Origin: Sphaerotilus uruguayifluvii
GTDB taxonomy: Bacteria; Pseudomonadota; Gammaproteobacteria; Burkholderiales; Burkholderiaceae_C
Reading direction: 5' to 3'
Length of the DNA stretch: 64,000 nucleotides
NCBI RefSeq assembly: GCF_013294065.1
Contig: NZ_JABSNM010000013.1
Location: 21,941 to 85,940 of the forward strand
Shown: in pieces, positions 10,380 to 21,662 of the stretch
How positions within the stretch are numbered: position 1 is the stretch's first letter
Layout: each line of letters begins with the position of its first letter
Notes under the pieces: generated by a model
What the model was told of the DNA's origin: nothing
Database searches by the model: none
What the model saw: the letters and a program-made list of their open reading frames with translations, nothing else
Position numbers and translations under genes: made by a program

Positions 10380-10422
10380 GTCCCGGCGCCCGCCCCGACC
10401 CTCCGACACTGTCGCTCCCCGC

Positions 10423-11259
10423 ATGCTCAAGCAGCGCATCATCACCGCAGTGCTCATGCTGCTGGTGCTTCTTCCTGCGCTGTTCGCGCAGGCCCCGTGG
10501 CCCTTCGCGCTGCTGACGCTGGTGATGATCGCCGCGGCCGGCTGGGAGTGGTTCCGCCTGAACGGCGCGCCCGGTGCGCCGGCGCTGGCCGGCGGCGCGG
10601 TGGTCGCGGCCGGTTCGGCCGCGATGTGGCAGGCCGGCTGGATCGGCCACACGCCGACCGTCATCTGGCAGCTCGCGCTGCCGCTGTGGGTGCTGGGCGG
10701 TGCCTGGGTGCTGCGCCGCGGCGTCGCGTCCTGGCCGCAGGCGCCCGCCGCGCTGCGCCTGGCCGGCGGCGTGCTGCTGCTGTGGCTGGCCTGGCTGGCG
10801 ATCGCCGAGGGGCGCACCCGCGGCCTGAACTTCCTGCTGTCGGTCTTCTGCCTCGTCTGGATGGCCGACATCACCGCCTACTTCAGCGGCCGGGCCTTCG
10901 GCCGGCGCAAGCTGGCGCCCTCGATCAGTCCGGGCAAGAGCTGGGAGGGCGTCTGGGGAGGCATGGCCGGCGTGGTCGCGCTGGCGCTGGCCTGGATCGC
11001 CTTCGACCGCCAGGGCCTGGCCGACGGGCCGAGCCTGTACACGCTGCTGCTGGCTCGCGGCGGCCTGCCCGGCCTGGTCGTCTCCTGCCTGTTCCTGGCC
11101 GCGCTGAGCGTGGTCGGCGACCTGTTCGAATCCCTGGTCAAGCGCAGCGCCGGCGCCAAGGACAGCAGCGCGCTGCTGCCCGGCCACGGCGGCGTGCTCG
11201 ACCGCATCGATGCCCTGCTGCCGGTGTGTCCGCTGGCGCTTGCCCTGATCTCCGCATGA
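10423..11259 (+). CDS. cdsA: Phosphatidate cytidylyltransferase (CDP-diacylglycerol synthase)
   Basis: A 278-residue integral inner-membrane enzyme making CDP-diacylglycerol from phosphatidate and CTP. Several hydrophobic helices occupy residues 5-190, and the CdsA signature is at the C-terminus: [27 protein letters not shown], shown here as [10 protein letters not shown] and [11 protein letters not shown]. Its TGA overlaps the dxr ATG as ATGA. Confidence 0.97.
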   Translation: MLKQRIITAVLMLLVLLPALFAQAPWPFALLTLVMIAAAGWEWFRLNGAPGAPALAGGAVVAAGSAAMWQAGWIGHTPTVIWQLALPLWVLGGAWVLRRGVASWPQAPAALRLAGGVLLLWLAWLAIAEGRTRGLNFLLSVFCLVWMADITAYFSGRAFGRRKLAPSISPGKSWEGVWGGMAGVVALALAWIAFDRQGLADGPSLYTLLLARGGLPGLVVSCLFLAALSVVGDLFESLVKRSAGAKDSSALLPGHGGVLDRIDALLPVCPLALALISA

Positions 11260-12482
11260 CCGCATCCCTGAACGCTCCGGCCGCTCCGGCGGGCGCACCG
11301 CGCCACCGCGTCACCGTGCTCGGCTCGACCGGCTCGATCGGCACCAACACGCTCGACGTGCTGGCCCGCCATCCCGACCGCTACGAGGTCTTCGCGCTGA
11401 GCGCGCACAGCCGCGTGGACGAGCTGGCGGCGCAGTGCGCGCGCTGGCGCCCGCGCTTCGCGGTGATGCCGACGGCCGAGCTGGGTCGTGCGCTCTCCGA
11501 GCGCCTGCGCGCCGAGGGGCTGGCCACCGAGGTGCTGACCGGCGCGGCCGCGCTCGAGCAGGTGGCGGCGCATCCGGAGGTCGACAGCGTGATGGCGGCC
11601 ATCGTCGGCGCGGCCGGCCTGTCGCCCTGCCTGGCGGCGGCGCGCGCGGGCAAGCGGCTGCTGCTGGCCAACAAGGAGGCGCTGGTCGTCGGCGGCCAGC
11701 TCTTCATGGACGCGGTGCGCGAGGGCGGCGCCATGCTGCTGCCCATCGACAGCGAGCACTCGGCCATCTTCCAGTGCCTGCCCGAGGATCGCGCGAGCTG
11801 GGCGCAGCGCATCGACCACATCGTGCTGACCGCCTCGGGCGGTCCGTTCCGCCAGCGCGACCCCGCCACGCTGCGCGAGGTCACGCCCGAGCAGGCCTGC
11901 GCGCATCCGAACTGGGTCATGGGCCGCAAGATCTCGGTCGACTCGGCCACGATGATGAACAAGGCGCTCGAGGTGATCGAGGCGCGCTGGCTCTTCGACC
12001 TGCAGCCGCGGCAGGTGAGGGTGGTGATCCACCCGCAGAGCATCATCCACTCGATGGTGGTCTGCCGCGACCGCTCGGTGCTGGCGCAGCTGGGCACGCC
12101 TGACATGCGCGTGCCGATCGCCTACGGCCTGTCCTGGCCGGAGCGCATCGAGTCCGGTGCCGAGCTGCTCGACTTCCTGGCGCTGAAGGCGCTGACCTTC
12201 GAGGAGGCCGACGCCGCGCGCTTCCCCGGCCTGCAGCTGGCCTGGACGGCGCTGGAGGCCGCCCCCGGCAGCACCGCGGTGCTCAACGCCGCCAACGAGA
12301 TCGCGGTCGAGGCCTTCCTGGCCGGTCGGCTGCGCTTCGACCGCATTCACGCGGTCAATGCCGGCACGCTGGAGTCGATGTCGATTCCCGCCGGCGCGGC
12401 CGGCTCGCTCGAGGGCCTGCTGGCGCTCGACGCGCAGGCGCGTCGTCATGCCGCTGAACTCGCCGCCCGTCTGGGCGTCTGA
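11256..12482 (+). CDS. dxr: 1-deoxy-D-xylulose 5-phosphate reductoisomerase
   Basis: A 408-residue DXP reductoisomerase, the committed NADPH-dependent step of the MEP isoprenoid pathway. The NADPH-binding loop is [17 protein letters not shown]; the metal and substrate site shows [22 protein letters not shown], and [20 protein letters not shown]; the C-terminal [12 protein letters not shown] matches the family. The start overlaps the end of cdsA, so the preceding open frame is not used. It supplies isoprenoid precursor for uppS upstream. Confidence 0.98.
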   Translation: MTASLNAPAAPAGAPRHRVTVLGSTGSIGTNTLDVLARHPDRYEVFALSAHSRVDELAAQCARWRPRFAVMPTAELGRALSERLRAEGLATEVLTGAAALEQVAAHPEVDSVMAAIVGAAGLSPCLAAARAGKRLLLANKEALVVGGQLFMDAVREGGAMLLPIDSEHSAIFQCLPEDRASWAQRIDHIVLTASGGPFRQRDPATLREVTPEQACAHPNWVMGRKISVDSATMMNKALEVIEARWLFDLQPRQVRVVIHPQSIIHSMVVCRDRSVLAQLGTPDMRVPIAYGLSWPERIESGAELLDFLALKALTFEEADAARFPGLQLAWTALEAAPGSTAVLNAANEIAVEAFLAGRLRFDRIHAVNAGTLESMSIPAGAAGSLEGLLALDAQARRHAAELAARLGV

Positions 12483-12488
12483 GTCCGC

Positions 12489-13853
12489 ATGAACACCCTG
12501 ATCGCCTTCCTCGTCACGCTCGGCGTGCTGATCGTCGTCCACGAATGGGGCCACTACCGCATGGCCCGGGCGTGCGGCGTCAAGGTCCTGCGCTTCTCGA
12601 TCGGCTTCGGCAAGACGGTCTGGGAGCGCCGCATCGGCGAGACCGAGTGGGCGCTGGGCCTGCTGCCGCTGGGCGGCTACGTGCGCATGCTCGACGAGCG
12701 CGAGGGCCCGGTGGCCCCGCACGAGCTCGACCGCGCCTTCAACCGCAAGCCGCTGGGCCAGCGTGCCGCCATCGTCGCGGCCGGCCCGCTGGCCAACCTG
12801 GTGCTGGCGGTGCTGCTGTACGCGGCCTCGTCGTGGATCGGCACGCAGGAGCCGCGCGCGGTGGTGGGCACGCCGCCGGCCGGCAGCGTCGCGCTGCAGG
12901 CGGGGCTGCATGCCGGCGACTGGGTGCGGCGCTGGTCCTCGGCCGACGCCGCCGACTGGCGCGACATCGACTCGCTCAACGACCTGCGCTGGCAGGCCAC
13001 CAGCGCGGCGCTGGACCGCCGCGACCTGCGCCTGGAGATCACGAACGCCGACGGCGGCGGCCGCCGCGAGCTGCTGCTGCCGCTGGCCGGGCTGGAGGCC
13101 GCCGAGGCCGATGCCGCGCTGGTGCGTCGCATCGGCATCGGCGCGGCCTATTCCGAGCCGCTGATCGGCGAGGTCGCCTCGGCCGGTCCGGCCGCGCGCG
13201 CCGGGCTGATGCGCGGCGACCGCGTCATGCGCGTCGACGACCGCGAGATCGCCGACGCGGCGGCGCTGCGTGCGCTGATCCGCGATTCGGGCAGCCTGGC
13301 CGATCCGGCGCCGCAGCGCTGGCTGGTCGAGCGCGCCGGGCGGCGCCTGGAGCTGACGGTGCGTCCGGCCCGGGTCGAGGAGCGCGGCGTGGCCTTCGGC
13401 CGCATCGAGGCGGTGGTGGGCTCGCGGCCGCAGACCGACCTGGTGCGGCTGGACCTGCTCGACGGGCTGGCGCGCGGCGTCGAGCGCACCTGGGAGATGT
13501 CGACGATGTCGCTGGCGATGTTCGGCCGCATGATCGTCGGCGAGGCCTCGCTGAAGAACCTGAGCGGCCCGCTGACGATCGCCGACTACGCCGGCCAGTC
13601 GGCCGAGCTCGGGCTGGCCTACTACCTGGGCTTCCTGGCGGTGGTCAGCGTCAGTCTCGGGATCCTGAACCTCCTGCCGCTGCCGATGCTCGACGGCGGA
13701 CACCTCCTGTATTATCTGATCGAGGGTGCCATCGGTCGCCCGATCCCCGACGTGTGGATCGCGCGGCTGCAGCGCGGGGGCCTGATGGTGATCCTGCTGA
13801 TGATGTCGCTCGCCCTGTACAACGACGTGGCCCGCTACCTGGGCCTGCACTGA
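12489..13853 (+). CDS. rseP: Site-2 protease RseP (regulated intramembrane metalloprotease)
   Basis: A 454-residue M50 zinc metalloprotease of the inner membrane that cleaves anti-sigma factors and signal-peptide remnants. The zinc-binding HEWGH is at H18, E19 and H22 in the first helix, and the second metal-site motif NLLPLPMLDGGH is near residues 394-405. Two PDZ-like regions lie between them (VVGTPPAGSVALQAGLHAGDWV and VASAGPAARAGLMRGDRV). It precedes bamA, as usual for this envelope-stress locus. Confidence 0.97.
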   Translation: MNTLIAFLVTLGVLIVVHEWGHYRMARACGVKVLRFSIGFGKTVWERRIGETEWALGLLPLGGYVRMLDEREGPVAPHELDRAFNRKPLGQRAAIVAAGPLANLVLAVLLYAASSWIGTQEPRAVVGTPPAGSVALQAGLHAGDWVRRWSSADAADWRDIDSLNDLRWQATSAALDRRDLRLEITNADGGGRRELLLPLAGLEAAEADAALVRRIGIGAAYSEPLIGEVASAGPAARAGLMRGDRVMRVDDREIADAAALRALIRDSGSLADPAPQRWLVERAGRRLELTVRPARVEERGVAFGRIEAVVGSRPQTDLVRLDLLDGLARGVERTWEMSTMSLAMFGRMIVGEASLKNLSGPLTIADYAGQSAELGLAYYLGFLAVVSVSLGILNLLPLPMLDGGHLLYYLIEGAIGRPIPDVWIARLQRGGLMVILLMMSLALYNDVARYLGLH

Positions 13854-13857
13854 CCGC

Positions 13858-16167
13858 ATGCGCGCTCCCTCCTTTTCCCCTGTCTTCTCTCCCCGTGCCT
13901 GTGCCGCGGCCATGACCGTGGCGATCGCCGGCACGGCGCTGCCCGCGCTGGCGGTCACGCCCTTCACGCTGAAGGACATCCGCGTCGAGGGCCTGCAGCG
14001 CACCGATGCCGGCACGGTCTTCGCGTCGCTGCCCTTTCGCGTCGGCGACACCTACAGCGACGAGAAGGGAGCGGCGGCGCTGCGTGCGCTGTTCGCCACC
14101 GGCCTGTTCAAGGACGTGCGCATCGAGATCGACGGTCCGGTCGCCGTCGTCGTCGTCGAGGAGCGCTCGGTCATCGGCAAGGTCGACTTCACCGGCACCA
14201 GCGAGTTCGACCGCGACACGCTGCTGAAGGCGCTCAAGGACATCGGCGTCGGCGAGGGCCAGCCCTTCGACAAGGCGCTGGCCGACCGCGCCGAGCAGGA
14301 GCTCAAGCGCCAGTACCTGACCCGCAGCCTCTACGGCGCCGAGGTGGTCACGACGATCACGCCGGTCGACCGCAACCGCGTCAACGTGACCTTCGCGGTC
14401 TCCGAGGGCGGCGTGGCGCGCATCCGCGAGATCCGCATCACCGGCAACGAGGCCTTCTCCGAGGGCACGCTGCTCGGCCAGCTCGACCTGACCACCGGCG
14501 GGCTGATGACCTGGTACACGAAGAGCGACCGCTACTCGCGCACCAAGCTCAACGCCGACCTGGAGACCCTGCGGGCCTGGTACCTGAACCGCGGCTACCT
14601 CGAGTTCAACGTCGACTCGACCCAGGTCGCGATCTCGCCGGACAAGCAGGACATCTCGATCACCATCAACATCCGCGAGGGCCGGCGCTACACCGTGACC
14701 GGCGTGAAGCTCTCGGGCGACTACCTCGGCAAGGACGAGGAGTTCCGCTCGCTGGTGTCGATCCGCCCGGGCGAGCCGTACAAGGCCGAGGACGTGGCCG
14801 CGACCCAGAAGGCCTTCACCGACCGCTTCGGCCTGTTCGGCTACGCCTTCGCGCGCGTCGAGCTGGTGCCGCGCATCGACCGCGACACCGGCCGCGTCGA
14901 GATCCAGCTCAACGCCGATCCGGGCCGGCGCGTCTATGTGCGCCGCATCAACGTCGCCGGCAACACCAAGACGCGCGACGAGGTGGTGCGCCGCGAGTTC
15001 CGCCAGTTCGAGTCGGCCTGGTACGACGGCCAGCGCATCAAGCTCTCGCGCGACCGGGTCGACCGCCTGGGCTACTTCAGCGAGGTCGACGTCGAGACGC
15101 AGGAGGTGCCCGGCACCGCCGACCAGGTCGACCTGACGATCAACGTCAAGGAGAAGCCCACCGGCAGCCTGATGGTCGGGGCGAACTTCTCCAGCGCCGA
15201 CAAGCTGGCCTTCACCGGCTCGATCAAGCAGGACAACGTCTTCGGCTCGGGCAACTACCTCGGCATCGAGCTCAACACCAGCAAGTCCTCGCGCACCCTG
15301 GTGCTGTCGAGCGTCAACCCGTACTTCACGCAGGACGGCGTGTCGCGCTCGCTCGACGTCTACTACCGCACCAACAAGCCGCTCAACAGCCAGGGCGAGG
15401 CCTACGAGCTGGTCACGCCGGGCGCGGCGGTGCGCTTCGGCGTGCCGTTCTCGGACTACGACACGGTGTTCTTCGGCATCGGCGCCGAACGCACGACGAT
15501 GCGCTCGGCCACCGCGCTGCCGGAGGCCTTCTACCGCTACCGCTCCACCTACGGCACCTCCAGCACCTCCTTCCCGCTGACGCTGGGCTGGCAGCGCGAC
15601 GGCCGCGACAGCTCGCTGGTGCCCAACGAGGGCCGCTACCAGCGCGTCAACATCGAGTGGGCCGCCTTCGGCGACACCCGCTACATGCGCAACAACTACC
15701 AGATCCAGCAGTACTTCCCGCTGAGCAAGAAGCTGACGCTGGGCCTGAACGCCGAGGTCGGCTATGCCAAGGGCCTGGGCGGGCGCGACTACCCGGTCTT
15801 CAAGAACTTCTACGGCGGCGGCCTCGGCACGGTGCGCGGCTTCGACCAGAACTCGCTCGGCCCGGTCGACGTGACCGGCGCCTACCTCGGCGGCACGCAG
15901 CGGCTCAACCTCAACGGCGAGCTGTATTTCCCCTTCCCCGGCGTCGGCAACGACCGCACGCTGCGCATCTTCGGCTACCTCGACGCCGGCAACGTCTGGG
16001 GCGAGGACGAGACGCCGACCGTCGCCTCGCTGCGCTCCTCGGTGGGCCTGGGCCTGTCGTGGATCTCGCCGATCGGCCCGCTCAAGCTCAGCTGGGGCCA
16101 GCCGGTGCGCAAGTTCGCGCAGGATAGAATCCAGCGCTTCCAGTTCCAGATCGGTACCGCATTCTGA
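13858..16167 (+). CDS. bamA: Outer membrane protein assembly factor BamA
   Basis: A 769-residue Omp85-family protein, the central subunit of the BAM complex that inserts beta-barrel proteins. The N-terminal signal peptide (about residues 1-32, ending near ALA) is followed by five POTRA repeats ([20 protein letters not shown] opens the first) and a C-terminal 16-stranded barrel from about residue 420. The conserved VRGF loop motif is near residue 660, and the protein ends in the aromatic beta-signal FQIGTAF. Stop and skp start share one base. Confidence 0.98.
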   Translation: MRAPSFSPVFSPRACAAAMTVAIAGTALPALAVTPFTLKDIRVEGLQRTDAGTVFASLPFRVGDTYSDEKGAAALRALFATGLFKDVRIEIDGPVAVVVVEERSVIGKVDFTGTSEFDRDTLLKALKDIGVGEGQPFDKALADRAEQELKRQYLTRSLYGAEVVTTITPVDRNRVNVTFAVSEGGVARIREIRITGNEAFSEGTLLGQLDLTTGGLMTWYTKSDRYSRTKLNADLETLRAWYLNRGYLEFNVDSTQVAISPDKQDISITINIREGRRYTVTGVKLSGDYLGKDEEFRSLVSIRPGEPYKAEDVAATQKAFTDRFGLFGYAFARVELVPRIDRDTGRVEIQLNADPGRRVYVRRINVAGNTKTRDEVVRREFRQFESAWYDGQRIKLSRDRVDRLGYFSEVDVETQEVPGTADQVDLTINVKEKPTGSLMVGANFSSADKLAFTGSIKQDNVFGSGNYLGIELNTSKSSRTLVLSSVNPYFTQDGVSRSLDVYYRTNKPLNSQGEAYELVTPGAAVRFGVPFSDYDTVFFGIGAERTTMRSATALPEAFYRYRSTYGTSSTSFPLTLGWQRDGRDSSLVPNEGRYQRVNIEWAAFGDTRYMRNNYQIQQYFPLSKKLTLGLNAEVGYAKGLGGRDYPVFKNFYGGGLGTVRGFDQNSLGPVDVTGAYLGGTQRLNLNGELYFPFPGVGNDRTLRIFGYLDAGNVWGEDETPTVASLRSSVGLGLSWISPIGPLKLSWGQPVRKFAQDRIQRFQFQIGTAF

Positions 16168-16718
16168 TGATGAATTCACACTTCCGCCCGATGATCGCCC
16201 GCCTGTCCGCCGCCGCAGCCGCTGCGGCCGCCGCGACGGCCCTGCTTGCGGCGCCGGCCGGTGCGGTCGCTCAGGAGCTCAAGATCGGCTATGTCAACAG
16301 CGACCGCATGCTGCGCGACGCCGCGCCGGCCAAGGCCGCGCAGGCCAAGCTGGAAGGCGAGTTCGGCAAGCGCGAGAAGGAGCTCAACGATGCCGCCGCG
16401 CGCCTGAAGGGCGCGGCCGACAAGTTCGAGAAGGACCAGGTCACGCTGGCCGAGTCCGAGCGCGCCCGCCGCCAGCGCGATCTGGTCGAGCAGGAGCGCG
16501 ACCTGCAGCGCAAGCGCCGCGAGTTCCAGGAAGACCTGAACCAGCGCAAGAACGAGGAGCTCGCCTCGGTGGTCGACCGTGCCAACAAGGTCATCAAGCA
16601 GATCTTCGACAGCGAGAAGTACGACCTGATCCTGCAGGACCCGGTGGTCTTCGCCGGTCCGCGCGTGGACATCACCGACAAGGTGATCAAGGCCCTGAAC
16701 GCCGCGCCGGCCAAGTGA
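16167..16718 (+). CDS. skp: Periplasmic chaperone Skp/OmpH
   Basis: A 183-residue OmpH-family chaperone that escorts unfolded outer-membrane proteins to BAM. The signal peptide is Ala-rich and ends near AVAQE; the mature part begins with [18 protein letters not shown] and continues into a long charged coiled-coil (tentacle) region of about 90 residues rich in E, K, R and Q. Two ATG codons are adjacent (16167 and 16170) and either may be used. Confidence 0.95.
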   Translation: MMNSHFRPMIARLSAAAAAAAAATALLAAPAGAVAQELKIGYVNSDRMLRDAAPAKAAQAKLEGEFGKREKELNDAAARLKGAADKFEKDQVTLAESERARRQRDLVEQERDLQRKRREFQEDLNQRKNEELASVVDRANKVIKQIFDSEKYDLILQDPVVFAGPRVDITDKVIKALNAAPAK

Positions 16719-17776
16719 ACCCGAACTTCTCCGTGCGCCTGCACGAGCTGCAGGCCGGGCTCGGGGGAGAACTCGTCGCCGACGCCTCGGTGCCTGAACC
16801 GGGCGAGCGGCTGATCCGCCGCATCGGCCCGCTGCAGGGTGCCGATGCCGGCACGATCAGCTTTCTCGCCAATCCGCGCTACCGCGCCCAGCTCGCCGAC
16901 ACCGACGCCGGCTGCGTCATCGTCTCCGAGGCGGCGCGCGAGGCGGTGCGTCCGGGCTGCGTCGCGCTGGTCGTGCCCGATCCCTACCTGCATTTCGCGC
17001 GGCTCACCCAGTGGTGGGCGGCGCGCACGCGTGCGCCCGCCGCGGCCGGCGTGCATCCGAGCGCGGTCGTCGCGCCGGATGCGGTGCTGGGCGAGGGCGT
17101 CTCGATCGGCGCCCAGGCGGTGGTCGAGTCCGGTGCGGTCCTCGGCGAGGGGGTGGTCGTCGGCGCGCTGGGCTTCGTCGGCGCGGGCGTCGTGGTCGGT
17201 GCGCGCACGCGGCTGGCGCCGCGGGTCACGCTGATGCCGGGCACGCGCCTGGGCACGGACTGCCTGCTGCACAGCGGTGTGGTGCTGGGCGCCGACGGCT
17301 TCGGCTTCGCGCCGAACCAGGGGGCCTGGGAGAAGATCGAGCAGCTCGGCGGCGTCGTCATCGGCGACCGCGTCGAGATCGGCGCCAACACCTGCATCGA
17401 CCGCGGCGCGCTCGACGACACCGTCATCGGCGAGGGCGTCAAGCTCGACAACCTGATCCAGATCGGCCACAACGTGCGCATCGGCGAGCACACCGCCATG
17501 GCGGGCTGCACCGGCGTCGCCGGCAGCACCCGCATCGGGCGGCGCTGCGCGATCGGCGGTGGCGCCAACATCATCGGCCATCTGGAGATCGCCGACGGCG
17601 TGACCGTCTCGGCCACCAGCGTGGTCACGCACAGCCTGCGCAAGCCCGGCCACTACAGCGGGATCTTCCCGATCGACGACAACGCCTCGTGGGAGAAGAA
17701 CGCCGCCACGCTGCGGCAGCTGCACACCCTGCGCGAACGCATCCGCGCCCTCGAGAAGCAAAGCAAGACATCATGA
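16715..17776 (+). CDS. lpxD: UDP-3-O-(3-hydroxyacyl)glucosamine N-acyltransferase
   Basis: A 353-residue lipid A enzyme adding the N-linked hydroxyacyl chain to UDP-3-O-acyl-glucosamine. After an N-terminal uridine-binding domain ([22 protein letters not shown]) comes a left-handed beta-helix of hexapeptide repeats and the active-site region [22 protein letters not shown]. Start is a GTG overlapping the skp stop. The stop overlaps fabZ as ATGA. Confidence 0.97.
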   Translation: MNPNFSVRLHELQAGLGGELVADASVPEPGERLIRRIGPLQGADAGTISFLANPRYRAQLADTDAGCVIVSEAAREAVRPGCVALVVPDPYLHFARLTQWWAARTRAPAAAGVHPSAVVAPDAVLGEGVSIGAQAVVESGAVLGEGVVVGALGFVGAGVVVGARTRLAPRVTLMPGTRLGTDCLLHSGVVLGADGFGFAPNQGAWEKIEQLGGVVIGDRVEIGANTCIDRGALDDTVIGEGVKLDNLIQIGHNVRIGEHTAMAGCTGVAGSTRIGRRCAIGGGANIIGHLEIADGVTVSATSVVTHSLRKPGHYSGIFPIDDNASWEKNAATLRQLHTLRERIRALEKQSKTS

Positions 17777-18270
17777 GCACGACGATCCCGTCCGACGAGT
17801 CCCCCGCCGCGCCGCAGCGCACCCCGATCACGATGGACATCCATCAGATCATGAAGAAGCTGCCGCACCGCTACCCGATCCTGCTGGTGGACCGGGTGCT
17901 CGACATCGAGCTGCACAAGAGCATCCGCGCGATCAAGAACATCACCTTCAACGAGCCGATCTTCACCGGCCACTTCCCGCGCCGCCCGGTGTTTCCCGGC
18001 GTGCTGATCCTGGAGGCGCTGGCGCAGACCTCGGCGCTGCTGTCCTTCACCTCGATGGGCGAGCAGCTCACCGAGGACATGGTGGTCTACTTCGCCGGCA
18101 TCGACGGCGCGCGCTTCAAGCGTCCGGTCGAGCCGGGCGACCAGCTCATCCTCGAGTCGACGGTCGACCGCGTGCGTGCCGGCATCTACAAGTACAGCGC
18201 CCGCGCCACCGTCGACGGCGTGCTCGCCGCCGAGGCCGAGCTGATGTGCACGATGCGTCGCGTCGGCTGA
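17773..18270 (+). CDS. fabZ: 3-hydroxyacyl-[acyl-carrier-protein] dehydratase FabZ
   Basis: A 165-residue hot-dog-fold dehydratase of type II fatty-acid synthesis. The catalytic His and Glu are in [20 protein letters not shown], and [15 protein letters not shown] and [11 protein letters not shown] are also diagnostic. It has a roughly 20-residue N-terminal extension typical of long FabZ forms. Sitting between lpxD and lpxA, it competes with LpxA for 3-hydroxyacyl-ACP, a conserved arrangement. Confidence 0.97.
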   Translation: MSTTIPSDESPAAPQRTPITMDIHQIMKKLPHRYPILLVDRVLDIELHKSIRAIKNITFNEPIFTGHFPRRPVFPGVLILEALAQTSALLSFTSMGEQLTEDMVVYFAGIDGARFKRPVEPGDQLILESTVDRVRAGIYKYSARATVDGVLAAEAELMCTMRRVG

Positions 18271-18284
18271 GGCGCCTGCTCTCC

Positions 18285-19073
18285 ATGACGCAGATCCATC
18301 CCACCGCGGTGGTCGATCCGGCGGCACGGCTGCACGAGTCGGTCGTCGTCGGCCCCTACACGATCATCGGTCCCCACGTCGAGATCGGTGCCGGCACCAC
18401 CGTCGGCCCGCACTGCGTGATCGAGGGGCACACGACGATCGGGCGCGACAACCGCATCTGGCAGTTCTGCTCGCTGGGCTCGGACCCGCAGGACAAGAAG
18501 TACGCCGGCGAGCCCACGCGGCTGGAGATCGGCGACGGCAACACGCTGCGCGAGTTCTGCACCATCTCGACCGGCACCGTCCAGGACGAGGGCGTCACCC
18601 GCATCGGCGACGACAACTGGATCATGGCCTACGTGCATGTCGCGCACGACTGCCGCATCGGCAGCCACACGATCATGGCCAATGTCACCACGCTGGCCGG
18701 CCATGTGCGGGTGGGCGACTGGGCGATCCTCGGGGGACTCACCGGGGTGCACCAGTTCAGCCGCGTCGGCGCGCACGCGATGGCGGGATTCGCCTCGCGC
18801 ATCGCGCAGGACGTGCCGCCCTTCGTGATGGTGGCGGGCAATCCCTGCGAGGCGCACGGCTTCAACCAGGAAGGCCTGAAGCGCCGCGGCTTCGGCCCGG
18901 AGCGCATCCTGGCCGTCAAGCAGATGTACCGCGCGCTCTACCGCAAGGGCCTGACGCTGGAGGCCGCACGCGCCGAGATCGAGGCCCTGCGCGCCGAGCA
19001 TCCCGAGGCCGAGGCCGACATCGCGATGATGCTCGACTTCCTGGCCTCGGCCGGCCGGGGCATCGTGCGCTGA
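18285..19073 (+). CDS. lpxA: UDP-N-acetylglucosamine O-acyltransferase
   Basis: A 262-residue acyltransferase for the first step of lipid A synthesis. It begins [13 protein letters not shown] and carries hexapeptide repeats through to the active-site stretch [17 protein letters not shown] (catalytic His in AHDC), then [17 protein letters not shown] and the C-terminal helical domain with [12 protein letters not shown]-type sequence. The frame is open 13 codons upstream; ATG 18285 gives the family start. Confidence 0.97.
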   Translation: MTQIHPTAVVDPAARLHESVVVGPYTIIGPHVEIGAGTTVGPHCVIEGHTTIGRDNRIWQFCSLGSDPQDKKYAGEPTRLEIGDGNTLREFCTISTGTVQDEGVTRIGDDNWIMAYVHVAHDCRIGSHTIMANVTTLAGHVRVGDWAILGGLTGVHQFSRVGAHAMAGFASRIAQDVPPFVMVAGNPCEAHGFNQEGLKRRGFGPERILAVKQMYRALYRKGLTLEAARAEIEALRAEHPEAEADIAMMLDFLASAGRGIVR

Positions 19074-19091
19074 CGGATCGACGGGTTGACG

Positions 19092-20240
19092 ATGACGACG
19101 AGCGATCCGCGCCTGGGCATGGTGGCCGGCGAGCCCTCCGGCGACCTGCTGGCTCGGCTGCTGCTGGGCGGGCTGAAGCAGCGCTGGCCGGCGCTGCAGT
19201 CCTTCGGGCTGGGCGGCCCGCAGATGGAGACCCAGGGCTTCGAGGCCTGGTGGAACTATGACCTGCTGGCGGTGCACGGCTACAGCCTGGAGCTGCTGCT
19301 GCGGCTGCGCAGGCTGTTCGCGCTGCGCGCCGAGCTGGGCGACCGGCTGCTGAAGGAGCGCCCCGACGCCTTCATCGGGGTCGACGCGCCCGACTTCAAC
19401 CTCGGCCTGGAAGCCCGGCTGAAGAAGGCCGGCACCAAGACCATCCATTTCGTCAGCCCGTCGATCTGGGCCTGGCGGGGCGGGCGGATCCACAAGATCC
19501 GCGAGGCGGTCGACCATGTGCTGTGCCTGTTCCCCTTCGAGCCGGAGATCTACCAGCGCGCCGGCATCGCCGCGAGCTATGTCGGCCATCCGCTGGCCGA
19601 CGCGATCCCGTTGGAGGTGCCGCGCGAGGCCTCGCGGGCCGCGCTCGGGCTGCCGCCCGACGCGCGCGTGATCGCGCTGCTGCCGGGCAGCCGGCGCGGC
19701 GAGGTGCGCCACATCGCGCCGAGCCTGCTGGGCGCGGCGGCCCTGCTGGCGAAGCAGAACCCGGGCCTGCGCTTCGTGCTGCCGGCGATGCGCGGCGTGC
19801 GCGACCTGCTCGATCCGATGGTGGCGAAGTTCGCCGGCCAGTTCGAGCTCGAGGTGCTCGACGGCCGCTCGCACGAGGCGCTGGCCGCCTGCGACCTGAC
19901 GCTGATCGCCAGCGGCACCGCCACGCTCGAGGCGGCGCTGTTCAAGCGGCCGATGGTCATCACCTACAACATGCACTGGCTGTCGTGGATCCGGATGCAG
20001 CGCATGGCCTACCAGCCCTGGGTCGGCCTGCCCAACATCCTGCTGCGCGGCTTCGTCGTGCCGGAGCTGCTGCAGGACTCCTGCACGCCCGAGGCGCTGG
20101 CGCAGGCCGCGCAGCAGTGGCTCGACAGCCCCTCGCGCTGCGAGGGCGTCGGCCAGCGCTTCACCGAGCTGCACCAGCTGCTGCGCCAGGACACGGCGCG
20201 CCGGGCCACCGATGCCATCGCGCAGGTTCTCGGCCGCTGA
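19092..20240 (+). CDS. lpxB: Lipid-A-disaccharide synthase
   Basis: A 382-residue GT19 glycosyltransferase that joins lipid X to UDP-2,3-diacylglucosamine. Diagnostic segments are [14 protein letters not shown] at the N-terminus, [54 protein letters not shown] and the nucleotide-sugar site [15 protein letters not shown] 19092 is preferred over the in-frame TTG two codons earlier. It overlaps the next gene, rnhB, by 29 nt. Confidence 0.97.
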   Translation: MTTSDPRLGMVAGEPSGDLLARLLLGGLKQRWPALQSFGLGGPQMETQGFEAWWNYDLLAVHGYSLELLLRLRRLFALRAELGDRLLKERPDAFIGVDAPDFNLGLEARLKKAGTKTIHFVSPSIWAWRGGRIHKIREAVDHVLCLFPFEPEIYQRAGIAASYVGHPLADAIPLEVPREASRAALGLPPDARVIALLPGSRRGEVRHIAPSLLGAAALLAKQNPGLRFVLPAMRGVRDLLDPMVAKFAGQFELEVLDGRSHEALAACDLTLIASGTATLEAALFKRPMVITYNMHWLSWIRMQRMAYQPWVGLPNILLRGFVVPELLQDSCTPEALAQAAQQWLDSPSRCEGVGQRFTELHQLLRQDTARRATDAIAQVLGR

Positions 20241-20868
20241 GGGCGCGGCGGCGCCCGAGCCGGCGCAGTTCGCGTTCAGCTTCGACCGACCCGGCCTGGT
20301 GGCCGGGGTGGACGAGGCCGGCCGCGGGCCGCTGGCCGGACCGGTCGTCGCCGCGGCCGTCATCCTGGACGAGCTGCAGCCCATCGACGGCCTGGGCGAC
20401 TCCAAGGCGCTGACCGCGCGCCGGCGCGAGCGCCTGTTCGACGAGATCCGCGCCAAGGCGCTGGCCTGCTGCATCGCCGAGGCCAGCGTCGAGGAGATCG
20501 ACCGGCTCAACATCCTGCACGCGACGATGCTGGCGATGCGCCGTGCGGTCGAGGGCCTGCGCCTGCGGCCGGTCAAGGTGCTGGTCGACGGCAACCGCAT
20601 CCCGACGCTGCGCATTCCCGCCGAGGCCATCGTCAAGGGCGACGCGAAGGTCGCCGCGATCTCGGCCGCCTCCATCCTGGCCAAGGTCCATCGCGACCGG
20701 CTCTGCGCCGAGCTGCATGCCCTCCACCCCGGCTACGGCTTCGATGTCCACAAGGGCTATCCGACCGCGGCCCACCTCGACGCGCTCCATCGCCTCGGGC
20801 CCTGCGAGCAGCACCGCCGCTCCTACGCCCCGGTGCGCCGCGCCGAGCTCGAACACGCTTCCCGATGA
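20212..20868 (+). CDS. rnhB: Ribonuclease HII
   Basis: A 218-residue RNase HII that nicks RNA-DNA hybrids and removes misincorporated ribonucleotides. The acidic active site is visible in [14 protein letters not shown] (D, E), VLVDGNRIP (D) and [19 protein letters not shown] (D). The ATG lies 29 nt inside lpxB; a later start would remove part of a non-conserved Ala-rich leader. Stop overlaps the next ATG. Confidence 0.96.
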   Translation: MPSRRFSAAEGAAAPEPAQFAFSFDRPGLVAGVDEAGRGPLAGPVVAAAVILDELQPIDGLGDSKALTARRRERLFDEIRAKALACCIAEASVEEIDRLNILHATMLAMRRAVEGLRLRPVKVLVDGNRIPTLRIPAEAIVKGDAKVAAISAASILAKVHRDRLCAELHALHPGYGFDVHKGYPTAAHLDALHRLGPCEQHRRSYAPVRRAELEHASR

Positions 20869-21644
20869 AAGAACCCCGCCTCATCAGCTCGCGCGCGCAT
20901 GCGCTGGTCAAGACGCTGCACCGGCTCGCGCGCGATCCGGCGGCCGCGCGTCGCCTCGGCCAGGTCTGGCTCGAGGGCGATCACCTCGCCCGGGCCTTTC
21001 TTGCCCGGGGCGGCCGCGCGGCCTGCGCGGTCGTCGGGGCCTCGGCCTGGCTGCAGCCGGGGCCGCGCGAGCTGGCGCTGCAGGCCGGCGAGGTGGTGGT
21101 GGTCGACGACGCGCTGCTGCCCGAGATCAGCTCGCTGGAGTCGCCCGCGCCGATCGGCTTCCTGATCGACCTGCCCTCAAGCGGCCAGCAGCCGCTGCTC
21201 GGCGTGGCGACCGTGGTGCTCGACCGGCTGCAGGACCCCGGCAACGTCGGCACCATCCTGCGCAGCGCTGCGGCGCTGGGCGTGCGCCAGGTGCTGGCGA
21301 TGAAGGGCAGCGCGGCGCTGTGGTCGCCGAAGGTGCTGCGCGCCGGCATGGGCGCGCACTTCGCGCTGCATCTGGTCGAGGGTCTGGCGCCGGCCGACCT
21401 GGACGCGCTGGCGGTGCCGCTGGTGGCCACCAGCTCGCATGCCGAGGCCGCGATCGACCGGCTGGCGCTGCCCGCGCCCTGCGCCTGGGTCTTCGGCCAC
21501 GAAGGGCAGGGCGTCGGCCCCGAGCTGATGGCGCGCTGCGCGCTGACGGTGACGATCCCTCAGCCCGGCGGCGAGGAGTCGCTCAACGTGGCCGCGGCCA
21601 CCGCGATCTGCCTGTACGAGTCGGCGCGCCAGGTGCGCCGCTGA
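20865..21644 (+). CDS. TrmH/SpoU-family RNA 2'-O-methyltransferase
   Basis: A 259-residue SPOUT-class SAM-dependent methyltransferase. SpoU motif 1 is [21 protein letters not shown], motif 2 [15 protein letters not shown], and motif 3 [22 protein letters not shown]. The N-terminal substrate-binding region begins [19 protein letters not shown], like proteins that modify 23S rRNA or tRNA. Which nucleotide it methylates cannot be told; the RlmB-type assignment is possible but not demonstrated. It overlaps rnhB by ATGA and ends the long envelope gene run. Confidence 0.9.
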   Translation: MKEPRLISSRAHALVKTLHRLARDPAAARRLGQVWLEGDHLARAFLARGGRAACAVVGASAWLQPGPRELALQAGEVVVVDDALLPEISSLESPAPIGFLIDLPSSGQQPLLGVATVVLDRLQDPGNVGTILRSAAALGVRQVLAMKGSAALWSPKVLRAGMGAHFALHLVEGLAPADLDALAVPLVATSSHAEAAIDRLALPAPCAWVFGHEGQGVGPELMARCALTVTIPQPGGEESLNVAAATAICLYESARQVRR

Positions 21645-21662
21645 GCGGGGCGCTCCCGACGT

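Noticed and set aside
10878-14051. 1057-codon open frame on the minus strand across cdsA, dxr and rseP
   Set aside because: It is antisense to well-recognised genes, has shadow-type composition (Ala/Arg/His/Gln-rich) and no family resemblance; typical of about 70% GC DNA.
19086-19091. TTG at 19086 as the lpxB start
   Set aside because: The ATG two codons later fits the family N-terminus equally well and is the stronger initiator.
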